Shown: positions 52,719 through 61,366, counted from the first letter of the stretch. The stretch is DNA of 64,000 nt from Bog-113 sp965226755 (GCA_965226755.1 CBDDDT010000003.1:2108001-2172000); one strand, 5' to 3'. The notes: generated from the sequence alone by a model not told the origin. Numbers and translations are program-made.

Positions 52719-53558
52719 ATGGCGAAAGGTTGCATTTCGGAAAGAGAAGCGAGCCAATATCACGAGACCGGCTTCCTGGTGGTGAAAGGCTTTTACGATG
52801 CCGGGGAAATTGGTCTGCTGAAGCGCGCGGCGAAGGAAGATCGCGCGCTAGATCAGCATTCCTACAGCCGTAATGATGGCGAGGGCGGCAACATTCGTCT
52901 CTCGCTCTGGAACCATCCTGGAGACACTATCTATGGTATGTTCGCGCGCTGCCAATCCATCGTTGACTCAGCCTCGAAGCTGCTTAAAGACGAGGTCTAT
53001 CACTACCATTCCAAAATGATTATGAAAGACGCCCGCGTGGGGGGCGCCTGGACATGGCATCAGGATTATGGTTACTGGTACCAGAACGGAGTGCTGTCCC
53101 CCAACCTGACCAGCGTATTTATAGCGGTTGATCCAGCAACCGTGCAGAATGGCTGCATGCAGGTGATCCCGTATTCGCACAACCTGGGCCGCATTGAGCA
53201 TGTGCTCAAGGGCGATCAGGCCGGCGCGGATATGGAACGCGTGACGGAGATTTTGAAACGGCTGCCGCTAATTTACGTTGAGATGGAACCGGGCGATGCG
53301 CTTTTTTTCCATTCCAACCTGCTGCACCGGTCGGACCAAAACACTTCGGAAAATCCGCGCTGGTCGATGATCTGCTGCTACAACGCGAAGAGCAACGACC
53401 CTTACAAAGAGAGCCATCACCCGCGCTATACCCCGCTCGAAAGCGTGCCCGATTCGGCCATAAAAGAAGCCGGTTCCAGACGCTTCGCCGAAGACGACCC
53501 GGCCTGGTTGAATGTCGTCGCGGATGAAAGCGCGGCTGTATTGGCGGAGCGGGTATAG
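52719..53558 (+). CDS. Phytanoyl-CoA dioxygenase (PhyH) family protein
   Basis: A 2-oxoglutarate/Fe(II) oxygenase of 279 residues. The metal ligands are His114 and Asp116 (TWHQDYGYW) and His203 (LLHRSD), with Arg214 a candidate 2-oxoglutarate ligand. ATG 52719 has AAAGG 8 nt upstream; TTG 52701 would overlap the operator. The gene lies between a sugar porter and a regulator in a sugar-use cluster, so the substrate may be a sugar-derived or plant-derived compound rather than a fatty acyl-CoA. Confidence 0.85.
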   Translation: MAKGCISEREASQYHETGFLVVKGFYDAGEIGLLKRAAKEDRALDQHSYSRNDGEGGNIRLSLWNHPGDTIYGMFARCQSIVDSASKLLKDEVYHYHSKMIMKDARVGGAWTWHQDYGYWYQNGVLSPNLTSVFIAVDPATVQNGCMQVIPYSHNLGRIEHVLKGDQAGADMERVTEILKRLPLIYVEMEPGDALFFHSNLLHRSDQNTSENPRWSMICCYNAKSNDPYKESHHPRYTPLESVPDSAIKEAGSRRFAEDDPAWLNVVADESAAVLAERV

Positions 53559-53560
53559 CG

Positions 53561-54571
53561 TTGCGGCTGGAAGACGTTGCCACGAAGGCGAAGGTTTCAG
53601 TCTCCACGGTCTCGCGCGTGGTGAACGGATTTGAATCGGTAAAGCCGTCTACCCGCAAGCGTGTAATGGCCGTATTGGACCAGATGAACTACCGCCCCAA
53701 CTTGCAGGCGCGCGAGTTGGTGGCGGGCCGAAGCAACACCCTCGGAGTCATCGTCTCGAATCTGGAAAATCCCTTCTTCGTGGAAATCTTTCATTCGCTG
53801 GAGGAGCAGGCGCACAAGGCGGGTTTCGAGATCCTGGTCGGAAACACCAACTATGAACCGCAGCGGCTGGCGGCATGCATCGATCTGTTTCTCGGCAGGC
53901 GCGTGGCGGGTCTCGCCATCATCGTCTCCGAACATCTGGACCCTGATTTAAAACAGCTTTTGCAAGCCGATATACCTGTCGCGTTTTATGATGCGTTTAT
54001 CCCAGGCGGGCGGCGGACCGGCGTTCATTTCGATTACTGCAAGGGCATGAATTTGCTGGTCCGGCATCTTTATGATCTGGGTCACCGCCGGATGGCGTAC
54101 ATTGGCTACCCGCTGCGGCTGGGACCCACCGAAGACCGTCGCGACGCCTTCATCGCGGCAACCAGGAAGTTCGGTATTCAGCAGCGTTACATCGCGGTCA
54201 CCGAACATAGCGGCTTTGTGGCCGGCCGCGAGGCCACGCGGCAATTGCTCGACTCCGGATTCGCTCCCACCGCCATTCTGTGCGTCAACGATCTTTTTGC
54301 TGTGGGCGTGCTCCGAGAACTTCGAAGCCGCGACATTTCGGTTCCGGATGAGATGTCGGTGACCGGCTTCGACAACATCGAAATCGCCGAATTCAGCACC
54401 CCTTCTCTGACCACCATCAACATCCCGCGCGCGAGGATCGCGTCAACAATATTTAAGAGTCTGACCGCGGCTGAGCCGAGGCCTTCGGAACAACGAGTGA
54501 ACGTCATGATCGACCCCGAATTGATTGTGCGCGAATCCACCGGAATCGCCACTAAGAAACACCGTGCCTAG
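53561..54571 (+). CDS. LacI-family transcriptional regulator
   Basis: A 336-residue repressor starting at TTG 53561, 2 nt after the PhyH stop. Residues 2-48 are the LacI helix-turn-helix (LEDVATKAKVSVSTVSRVVNG) with hinge helix (NLQARELVAGRSNTLGVIV). The remainder is the periplasmic-binding-protein-like effector domain ending in SVTGFDNIEIAEFSTPSLTTI. It very probably binds the two operators at 52593 and 52692. Confidence 0.93.
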   Translation: MRLEDVATKAKVSVSTVSRVVNGFESVKPSTRKRVMAVLDQMNYRPNLQARELVAGRSNTLGVIVSNLENPFFVEIFHSLEEQAHKAGFEILVGNTNYEPQRLAACIDLFLGRRVAGLAIIVSEHLDPDLKQLLQADIPVAFYDAFIPGGRRTGVHFDYCKGMNLLVRHLYDLGHRRMAYIGYPLRLGPTEDRRDAFIAATRKFGIQQRYIAVTEHSGFVAGREATRQLLDSGFAPTAILCVNDLFAVGVLRELRSRDISVPDEMSVTGFDNIEIAEFSTPSLTTINIPRARIASTIFKSLTAAEPRPSEQRVNVMIDPELIVRESTGIATKKHRA

Positions 54572-54581
54572 CGGAACGAAA

Positions 54582-56663
54582 ATGAGAAGAACGATGAGGC
54601 TAGCGGCCACCTTCGTGCTGCCGTTAATGTGCCTCGCGGCCGAACAGACGTGGACCCTCGGTAATTCCGAAATCGAAAGGACGCTGGTGTTCGGCGGTTC
54701 GGGCCTGTTTACCGAGCGTTTGTCCGATTTGAAGACGGGCGCTCAGTTCATTCGGCCGGATGGCATCCGCCAGGAACTGTCCCCCGAGTTTTCGTTCGAT
54801 TGCGATGGGCGCGTTTACAGCGGGCACAGCGCGGAGTTCACTTTGCTCGGGGCGGCTGAGTCCAAGCTGGCAAACGGTAAAGCTCTGACGGTGCGGCTGC
54901 GGGCCCGGCGTGTCCCCATGGATGTGACCCTCGTTTATAGCGTTTATGCCGGACATCCCGCCATTCGCAAGTATCTGCTCTTGAAGAACACCGGTTCCTC
55001 GCCGCTGCATCTTTCGCACCTCGACTTGGAAGGCATCGGACCATCCGTCGGTCCGGCGGACGAGACGATTCTGAACGCGCAATATGGAACGGCGCCGCGT
55101 GAGATTTTCTATACGGGCCGTTCCGAAGATGCCGCTCTGCTGGTTTCAAACGGACGGACTGGAGTCGGATTCGCGGTCGTCAGCGAAGTCCCCGGCTACA
55201 TGAAGCGCACGGAAATTAACGGCTGGCACGACACCGAGCATGTGGGCGTTCGTGTCATGTACGATACCGATTTGATGCCGTTTGAACGCACTCTGGCGCC
55301 CGGGGAAGAGTTCAAAACGGCCGCCGTTTCGCTGATTACTTACAAGAACGGCGACGGCTTCCGCGATCCCAAATGGGTGATTCCGTCCTACATGGGGCAG
55401 GTGCTGGTTCGCCGGTTGAATGCGACCGGAGCGCCCTGGATCTATAACACCTGGGAACCGTTTCAACGGCATCTGACGCAAGAGCTGGTTATGAACCTGG
55501 TCGACATCGCGGGCAAGATGGGAATGGACATCTTCACCATCGATGACGGCTGGCAAAAGACCTATGGCGACAATGCCGTGGACATGGTCTCTTTCCCCGG
55601 CGGCTTAAAGCCTATTCAGGCCGCGATAGAAGCGAAGGGCATGCGGCTTGGCCTGTGGATTCCGGTAGCGGCCGTCGCGCCATCATGCGCCGATTTCCAG
55701 ACGCATCCCGAATGGGGGGCGCTTGACCAGCAAGGCAAACAGAAAACCACCGGCACCATGGCCGGTCAGGCGCCGGTTATGTGCCTGGCCACTCTGTTTC
55801 GAAACTCCGCGGCCGTTCGTATTAATCAGGCGATCGAACAGTTCAATCTTGCTTACGTTAAGTTGGACCTGACCACCATTTTCAATGCTTATGGAGAAGC
55901 TCCGGGCTGTTGGGCCAAGGGGCATGACCACGCCAACTGGGCGGAGTCGCTGGGCCGCATCTATGAAGGAATCTCCGATATCACGAGTAAGGTTTATGCG
56001 AAGCACCCGGATGTGCTTCTGGATCTTACGTTCGAATTATGGGGACAGAAACACATCATTGATGCGGGGCTGCTGGCGGCGGGCGACTTGGACTGGATGA
56101 GCAACGTGGACGACAACCATCCCGATTCCGCCGGACCATTGCAGGCGCGAACATTGCTATACCAGCGCTCGGCGTCCATGCCGGTAGAGAGCATGTTGAT
56201 CGGGAACATTCACGCCGAACTGCCCACCATTCAGGAGAGTTTCGCCACTGAGATCGGCTCCGCGCCCGTGCTGCTGGGGGATCTTCGCAAGCTCACCGTG
56301 GCCGACCAACAGTGGTACCACGATAAGATTTCATGGTTTAAAAAGCTGAGATCCACCACGAAGATCAGCGAAAGCTTTTTTCCGCTAGGTAGCTGGCTTC
56401 AGCCGTCCCCCGCAAAGTGGGACGGCTTTGCGCGCCTAGATCATTACGGGCATGGCGTCTTGACCGTTTTTCGCAATAAGACCGGCGCACCCAGCGCACT
56501 GATCCAGCTTCCGCTGATGCCTGAAGGGAAGTTCAGAGTGCGATCGGTGATCAGCGGCAAGGATCTTGGAGTGTTCTCGCAGGGCGACTGGAAGCGGGGT
56601 GTCACGCTTGAGTGGCTGGCCTCAGAGCCGGTGGAAATCGTCGAGATTTCACCAATGACGTAA
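54582..56663 (+). CDS. Exported alpha-galactosidase-like glycoside hydrolase (GH36/clan D)
   Basis: A 693-residue exported enzyme with a signal peptide (MRLAATFVLPLMCLAA). The N-terminal beta-sandwich is followed by a TIM barrel with WIYNTWEPFQ, FTIDDGWQKTYGD and the nucleophile Asp429 in YVKLDLTT. The acid/base Asp is probably in LDWMSNVDDNHPDS. A C-terminal beta domain ends the protein. ATG 54582 is chosen; ATG 54594 is also possible. It is the last gene of the PhyH-lacI operon. The exact glycoside is unknown. Confidence 0.82.
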   Translation: MRRTMRLAATFVLPLMCLAAEQTWTLGNSEIERTLVFGGSGLFTERLSDLKTGAQFIRPDGIRQELSPEFSFDCDGRVYSGHSAEFTLLGAAESKLANGKALTVRLRARRVPMDVTLVYSVYAGHPAIRKYLLLKNTGSSPLHLSHLDLEGIGPSVGPADETILNAQYGTAPREIFYTGRSEDAALLVSNGRTGVGFAVVSEVPGYMKRTEINGWHDTEHVGVRVMYDTDLMPFERTLAPGEEFKTAAVSLITYKNGDGFRDPKWVIPSYMGQVLVRRLNATGAPWIYNTWEPFQRHLTQELVMNLVDIAGKMGMDIFTIDDGWQKTYGDNAVDMVSFPGGLKPIQAAIEAKGMRLGLWIPVAAVAPSCADFQTHPEWGALDQQGKQKTTGTMAGQAPVMCLATLFRNSAAVRINQAIEQFNLAYVKLDLTTIFNAYGEAPGCWAKGHDHANWAESLGRIYEGISDITSKVYAKHPDVLLDLTFELWGQKHIIDAGLLAAGDLDWMSNVDDNHPDSAGPLQARTLLYQRSASMPVESMLIGNIHAELPTIQESFATEIGSAPVLLGDLRKLTVADQQWYHDKISWFKKLRSTTKISESFFPLGSWLQPSPAKWDGFARLDHYGHGVLTVFRNKTGAPSALIQLPLMPEGKFRVRSVISGKDLGVFSQGDWKRGVTLEWLASEPVEIVEISPMT

Positions 56664-56676
56664 ATTTGCGAGCGTC

Positions 56677-56709
56677 TCGTGCGCGCTAATCATGAAGCAG
56701 CGCGTGCGA
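56677..56709 (+). terminator. Hairpin after the GH36 gene
   Basis: TCGTGCGCGCT (56677-56687) pairs fully with AGCGCGTGCGA (56699-56709) if two G-U pairs are allowed. The loop is 11 nt and no T-run follows. It starts 13 nt after the stop codon. Confidence 0.4.
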
Positions 56710-56787
56710 TCGACAGCCGCACAGCTAGACGCTGCCACGAGGAACTACGTTTTCAGCGTCGAGACTGTTGCCAAGCTTGATTTCAAG

Positions 56788-56815
56788 TGGCGGTGAGGGT
56801 GGGATTCGAACCCTT
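56788..56815 (-). other. 3' fragment of a tRNA-Ser (possible attachment-site remnant)
   Basis: Read on the minus strand the segment gives GGGTTCGAATCCC, then CCTCACC, discriminator G and CCA, the T-loop and acceptor end of a tRNA-Ser. No matching 5' acceptor strand (GGTGAGG), D arm or anticodon arm follows in the expected place, so only the 3' end is present. Such copies are left where integrative elements insert into tRNA genes. Confidence 0.6.
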
Positions 56816-57329
56816 GAACGCCGAATCACCTCTGCAAGTTGCAGATTCCACATTGCCACGCGTGCCAAATTCGCCTCGAACGCCGTAGACCATTGCACGC
56901 TATTGCACGCTGTCGCAGTGATCGATCTGCAGATTACGAAACGTTCCCCGGATCTTGGTCAGACCGATTTGACCAAAATTATCTAGTCGGGGAGCCCACG
57001 GCCACTGCGCCTCCAGGCTCTATATACGCCAGGGAGGTTGCCTTGCAATTGTCGGGACGGCTGTGCGAACGATCGCCCGGAAGGTCCCAGACCCAGCTCG
57101 CGTGTAAAACTTCGTGCAGTTCAGGATGGTGGCAGGCATAGGGCACCGACGCCGAGCGAAAAGGCCTTTGGGCCGAGAGCATCGCGGGCGGTGGGAAAAT
57201 TGCATCTTCGAGCAGTTGTGCCATTCCAGCGACGACGAATTTGCTGGTTTTTGACCGCGATGCGGAAGCAGAAGTTGCGCTCTTCTCCATCTGACCCGAC
57301 GTCGCCCGTCCAGATCACCAAAGATTCAT

Positions 57330-57557
57330 TCAGCGTAATGGGCCGGCGGTGAGCTCGGTGTCGATTTTGGCGAAGTGCTGATCGACGGAGTCCTGGATGC
57401 CGATGGAGACGCCGCAGGAAATTTGTTAACGCGCGCCGCCGATTTCGCGCCAGAGGGGAACGCCATGCCTGCGGGCCTGAAGATCCCACACCGCGGCCTC
57501 GATGCCTCCCCTGGGCCATGTTGCGTCCGCGCGGACGAGGTCGATTCGGAGGGTGCG
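57330..57557 (-). pseudogene. Fragment of o-succinylbenzoate synthase (menC-like), with in-frame stop
   Basis: On the minus strand the frame reads WPRGGIEAAVWDLQARRHG, then VPLWREIGGAR, a TAA stop (about 57424-57426), and in the same frame QISCGVSIGIQDSVDQHF and AKIDTELTAG before a second stop. This is the cap/barrel junction of MenC-type enolase-superfamily enzymes. Only about 75 residues of a protein of roughly 370 remain. The stop looks like a Glu or Gln codon turned into TAA. Confidence 0.65.
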
Positions 57558-57682
57558 CTGACCGGAGGGTTGACTGGCTGGTTGCCCGGCTTTGCCAGGC
57601 TGGCGTCGGATGGATGACATCGCGGCGTCGATGACCGACGGCTTGGGACGGTTGACGGAGGTGATCGAGGAACGAGACGTTC

Positions 57683-58840
57683 ATGAGCCCGTACACGTTT
57701 TCGTTCGACGCGGAGTCCCGGGCGACCGGGTTCTCCAGCCAGAATGGAAATCTGTTCGGATCGGCTACATATGGATACGACGGCGCGGGACGGCGGGTGA
57801 TGAAAACCATCGGCAGCGCTATAACGGTTTATGTGTACGACGCATTCGGAACGCTTGCGGCTGAGTACGGCAATACGCCGGCGGTTCCGCCCTGCTCGAC
57901 GTGCTATCTGATTACGGATACGCTGGGGAGCGTCCGGGCGGTGACGGATGCGGGCGGAAATCTGATCGCGCGGCACGACTTTCTTCCGTTTGGGGAGGAG
58001 ATTGCTGCTTCCGCGCTGCGCACGGCGGCGCTGGGGTATGGAGCGGCGGATGACGTTCGGCAACGATTCACGGGGAAGGAGAGAGATGCGGAGAGCGGCT
58101 TAGACTACTTCGGCGCTCGCTACTATGGCTCTACGATGGGCCGCTTCATGTCGCCCGATCCGATCAAGCTCACAGACGAGCGTTTGCTGAATCCTGCCAA
58201 CACGCTCAACCTGTATTCGTACGCTGCAAATAACCCGTTGAAGTTTGTCGATCCTGATGGGCAGGATGTCACGTACTTCTATGACCAGGGAGGCATAGCA
58301 GGACACGCTGTTCTTTTCGCATACAACCAACAAACGGGAGACTCTGCAATTGAAAGCTTCGGGCCAATTGTTCATTCGCCTATAGCCGCCGGTGAATCCA
58401 TGTTCGAGATGGGCAGTTTCACATCCGCTGACGATCTGAGATCAAGACTCACATCCTTGACTATTCAAACGTCGCCTGAACTTGCGCAACAAGTAATTGA
58501 CTACATCCGCGCGAATCCTGATCCGAGAAATTGGATGGTATTCGGTCCGAACTGTAGTACTCAGTGCCTGAAGATTTTGCAGAAGTTCAAGCTCGCGAAC
58601 CAACATAAGCTTCGCGATCCAGGGCTACGTCCGAAGCTTCTCTGGAATGCGCTATCTCAGCAATACAATCCACAAGCACCAGCTAATCCAAAGAATGGAA
58701 CTGATTATGGTAATCCACGCTGTGGAGGCAACTCCTGCATGTTCGATCTGTTGTGGCAGAGCCTCCCGCAATCGAATGAGAAGGTGACGTCCAGGATTGT
58801 CCCAGACTCTGTCAAGCCGATTGATCCGCAAAAGCAGTAG
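57683..58840 (+). CDS. RHS-repeat C-terminal tip with putative toxin domain
   Basis: A 385-residue remnant of a larger RHS protein. Residues 1-195 are the end of the YD-repeat shell and the RHS core (FTGKERDAESGLDYFGARYYG, NLYSYAANNPLKFVDPDG), where the toxin is normally released. Residues 195-385 are a variable domain with His208 (GHAVLFAY) and Asn290-Cys291 (GPNCSTQC), an order seen in permuted NlpC/papain-like folds. The frame has a stop at 57662 and no repeats upstream, so the N-terminal shell is lost and the native protein is probably not made as such. The candidate immunity gene follows 17 nt later. Confidence 0.75.
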   Translation: MSPYTFSFDAESRATGFSSQNGNLFGSATYGYDGAGRRVMKTIGSAITVYVYDAFGTLAAEYGNTPAVPPCSTCYLITDTLGSVRAVTDAGGNLIARHDFLPFGEEIAASALRTAALGYGAADDVRQRFTGKERDAESGLDYFGARYYGSTMGRFMSPDPIKLTDERLLNPANTLNLYSYAANNPLKFVDPDGQDVTYFYDQGGIAGHAVLFAYNQQTGDSAIESFGPIVHSPIAAGESMFEMGSFTSADDLRSRLTSLTIQTSPELAQQVIDYIRANPDPRNWMVFGPNCSTQCLKILQKFKLANQHKLRDPGLRPKLLWNALSQQYNPQAPANPKNGTDYGNPRCGGNSCMFDLLWQSLPQSNEKVTSRIVPDSVKPIDPQKQ

Positions 58841-58857
58841 CGATACAGGAGTGGACT

Positions 58858-59262
58858 ATGAAAATGAGCACGCCCGCGCGGGTAAGTGGTGGAATTCTTC
58901 TCTTGATAATTCTTTTCTGGGGGTGGTATAGCGTAGCCGCCAGTTACGATTACGACGCTGTGTCGGGCACCTACAGCCTTCAACTTAGCAACGGAGAATC
59001 ATCAACGCTGGTTCTGAATAAAGATCGAAGTTTTGAACAGGAGCTAAATCGTGAAAGAAGAGTAGAACATGTTCAAGGAAGTTGGAGACGCATTGGTGAA
59101 GGGGGCGTCGTCTTCTCACAAGACTTTCTAAAGCTGACCGGACAAGAGGTGAGACCAGACGGGCAGGCGGACGGTGAAATCAAAAAGAGCTTCGGACTAT
59201 TCCTCTCGATAGCTTTAAACCCTGATCCCGGGGGACCTGTGTTCCGCAAGAAATTGTTCTAA
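58858..59262 (+). CDS. Candidate immunity protein, N-terminal membrane helix
   Basis: A 134-residue protein with AGGAG 6 nt before its ATG. A hydrophobic N-terminal helix (GGILLLIILFWGWYSVAAS) is followed by a beta-rich domain (SGTYSLQLSNGESSTLVLNK, GSWRRIGEGGVVFS). I know no function for the sequence. Its place right after the toxin tip and before the next RHS tip is the standard immunity-gene position. Confidence 0.6.
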   Translation: MKMSTPARVSGGILLLIILFWGWYSVAASYDYDAVSGTYSLQLSNGESSTLVLNKDRSFEQELNRERRVEHVQGSWRRIGEGGVVFSQDFLKLTGQEVRPDGQADGEIKKSFGLFLSIALNPDPGGPVFRKKLF

Positions 59263-59311
59263 TAAAGCCTACGACGGAAGTTATCTTCACGTACGACCGG
59301 TCATCACACTC

Positions 59312-60113
59312 GTGCAAATCGCATACCAGTTTACCGGCAAAGAAAGAGATGCCGAGAGCGGCTTGGATTACTTCGGCGCGCGCTACTTCGGATCGAGCAT
59401 GGGGCGGTTCATGTTGCCGGATGAGCCGATGTACAGCGGTGATTTGGGCGACCCACAAAAGCTCAATCTGTACAGCTATGTAGGGAACAATCCGCTCTCT
59501 CGTGTCGATCCCGATGGGCACGATTATGACATTTGCGTGGACGGGGGTACATGCTTCAATCTGACCGACGATCAATATTCGGCTCTCTACAAGCAGCAGA
59601 ACGGACGACAAGGGATAAACTTACCTTCGCGCATGGGCGGAGCCATCACTTGTGGCGGAAGTGTCTGCGGGACTGCTAACTACTTCGAGAAGGGATTGCA
59701 GGACGCAACTCTCGGTCCACTCTTAGCACTTGACGGAGCTCGGGGGGCGTTCTCTGCCTTCAAAGGCGGCATTAGTCTAGGCCGCTCCCTGATGGAGGGT
59801 ATCGTAGGTCTCTTTGGAAAAACTTTGCTGAAGAGGCTACAGCGACGGTGGAAGACATCCTTGCTACCGCTGCGAAAGGTGGTCGCTCCAGTGCCACCGA
59901 ATACACCAAAGATGGTGGCATGGCACAAGCTGCAAAGGATTTCAAGGCTCTAAAGGGAAGTGAACCTGTTCAGGCAGGTAGAGTTCAGGTGAAGGAACTG
60001 GCAGATGGTCGCCGTGCCGTTCTTCGCTAGGAAGTACGGACGGAAGAACGACCCTAGAGTTTCAGAGGGCTGGCGGCGCGTACAAATCAAGCTACATCAG
60101 GTACAACCCATGA
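59312..60113 (+). pseudogene. Orphan RHS toxin tip broken by two frameshifts
   Basis: The first part (frame from GTG 59312) carries the RHS core FTGKERDAESGLDYFGARYFG and NPLSRVDPDGH. At the A-run 59818-59822 one base is missing: the next frame continues NFAEEATATVEDILATAAKG and EYTKDGGMAQAAKDFKAL, up to DGRRAVLR and a TAG (60028-60030). With one more base restored there, the third frame continues GSTDGRTTLEFQRAGGAYKS and SYIRYNP to TGA 60111-60113. The reconstructed end (DGRR-hydrophobic, S-T-DGR-TLE-Q, I-R-Y) is the usual end of a nuclease-like toxin family on RHS tips. The true stop overlaps the next ATG as ATGA. Confidence 0.72.
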
Positions 60114-60637
60114 TCCCGATTACGGACGCGACAGAGTTGCAAAAGTATCTTGGCCTGGTCGGGGAGATGACGCTCTCGGAAGAAAATCAGGAGTACCACT
60201 TCAATTCTGACTGGATACGAAAAAACGGATGGAAAGTGGTTCCTGTCGAAGACGGGGATCACTTTTCCCCGGAGCAGATCGCCGTGTTGGTTCCAGCACT
60301 TAAGACCGCCGGGTACAACGAGTGCATGGCGGTAGCGACTGAGCCGCTGGGGCCATATCCCGCCTGCTACCGCCTCTCGATCTCTGAGCAAGACCTCCGC
60401 AGCTTCAATAGCGAATGTGGGCCGTTCCGTTACCTGCTCACCGACGAAGGAAGGACTTGGGCGGTGTCCTGCAACGAAATTTATAACCTCTTCGCGGGAG
60501 CGCCGGAGGTTCTGGAGGCTATGTTGGGGAACTCTATCGAAGATGCTCGGCAGGTCTATATGGACTTCATCGGTCTGCCGTCGATGGACCCGAACGGTCT
60601 CCTGCATCAGGCCGCGAGCAGGTATGCCTCTCTGTAG
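60110..60637 (+). CDS. Candidate immunity protein coupled to the RHS toxin tip
   Basis: A 175-residue soluble, acidic protein (about residues 1-40: ITDATELQKYLGLVGEMTL and a following SDW). Its ATG at 60110 overlaps the stop of the repaired toxin frame (ATGA), so toxin and immunity would be translated together. A frame open from 60005 is only the read-through. The sequence belongs to no family I can name. The gene is intact although its toxin is broken. Confidence 0.62.
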   Translation: MIPITDATELQKYLGLVGEMTLSEENQEYHFNSDWIRKNGWKVVPVEDGDHFSPEQIAVLVPALKTAGYNECMAVATEPLGPYPACYRLSISEQDLRSFNSECGPFRYLLTDEGRTWAVSCNEIYNLFAGAPEVLEAMLGNSIEDARQVYMDFIGLPSMDPNGLLHQAASRYASL

Positions 60638-60758
60638 TCGTCCCGTCTGAGCTGCCCGTGTCCCACTCGCTGGGAGGGCCGTGGACGCGCCCGTGGTGAT
60701 CTCTAGCAGCCTTGCCACCACCGAAGCAAAAGCACGCTGCCGACGGCATCGGGAGTAG

Positions 60759-60899
60759 GGTGACACGGCACCGTTCGGCGGGCAGGCGTTTACGGAGTAC
60801 ACGATGTGGGGCGGGGAGACGCTGGCGGAAAAGAACCAGAGCAACCAGTGGACCGACTACATCTATGCGGACAGCAAAAAGATCGCGAAGGTGGTATCG
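60759..60899 (+). pseudogene. Third RHS fragment
   Basis: The frame reads GDTAPFGGQAFTEYTMWGG, ETLAEKNQSNQWTDYIYAD and SKKIAKV, an RHS shell segment. A stop lies just before it and unrelated sequence follows. It is a scrap of an RHS gene. Confidence 0.65.
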
Positions 60900-61142
60900 C
60901 AGGTGAGGGTGCTGTCTTTGCAAGGTCTGAGGACTAGCGCGAATGCATCGTGCGGCGTTCAGGGCGCGGTGAATGGCGTGCCAGTTGGTCTTGCGGGCCT
61001 TGTGACCGCGTGAAAGATTTCCGTTTGATGAAGTGGACAGCGGGTCAGATTGCGGGCGAAGGTTTCAGTTGCTTCTGCGACGTTTCAGGCCGTCTCTCCT
61101 TTGGTGCTTTCCAGAAGTCGGCGGTACGATGGGCGTGGGCAT

Positions 61143-61346
61143 ATGAAATTCGATCACGGGGACTCAGTGCAACTGGCCGGTACGCTCAGACCATGTGCGG
61201 TCGTCGGCCTCACCTCCGTGGAGAGCGTTCAGCAAGCAGAGACCCTCAACGTCCCGATCGGGACCGTTCTCTATACGGTTGAATTTGCTGACGGTTCTGA
61301 TGCGCTTGTTCCAGAAGTTGCCTTGGAAGCATTCACCCGAAGGTAG
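61143..61346 (+). CDS. Small hypothetical protein
   Basis: A 67-residue protein starting at ATG 61143 (MKFDHGDSVQLAGTLRPC). It contains PIGTVLYTVEFADGSDALVPE, a compact beta-rich pattern seen in small accessory proteins, but I cannot assign a function. It is followed closely by the RelE-like fragment. Confidence 0.5.
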   Translation: MKFDHGDSVQLAGTLRPCAVVGLTSVESVQQAETLNVPIGTVLYTVEFADGSDALVPEVALEAFTRR

Positions 61347-61366
61347 CTGCCGATATCGAACACGCT

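Larger units (their letters stand above)
56664..57329. other. Gene-poor left border of the accessory island
   Basis: This stretch holds a terminator-like hairpin, a tRNA-Ser 3' fragment and about 500 nt without a recognisable gene. Frames on either strand here have no familiar motifs. The plus-strand frame from 56768 is a translation of the tRNA remnant and is not a gene. Confidence 0.6.

Noticed and set aside
56768..56986. A 72-residue open frame beginning GGEGGIRTLE
   Set aside because: It is the well-known false translation of a tRNA 3' end; the DNA is the tRNA-Ser remnant.
57121..57810. A 229-residue minus-strand frame across the RHS start
   Set aside because: Only the menC-like part in another frame is meaningful; this frame is a shadow.
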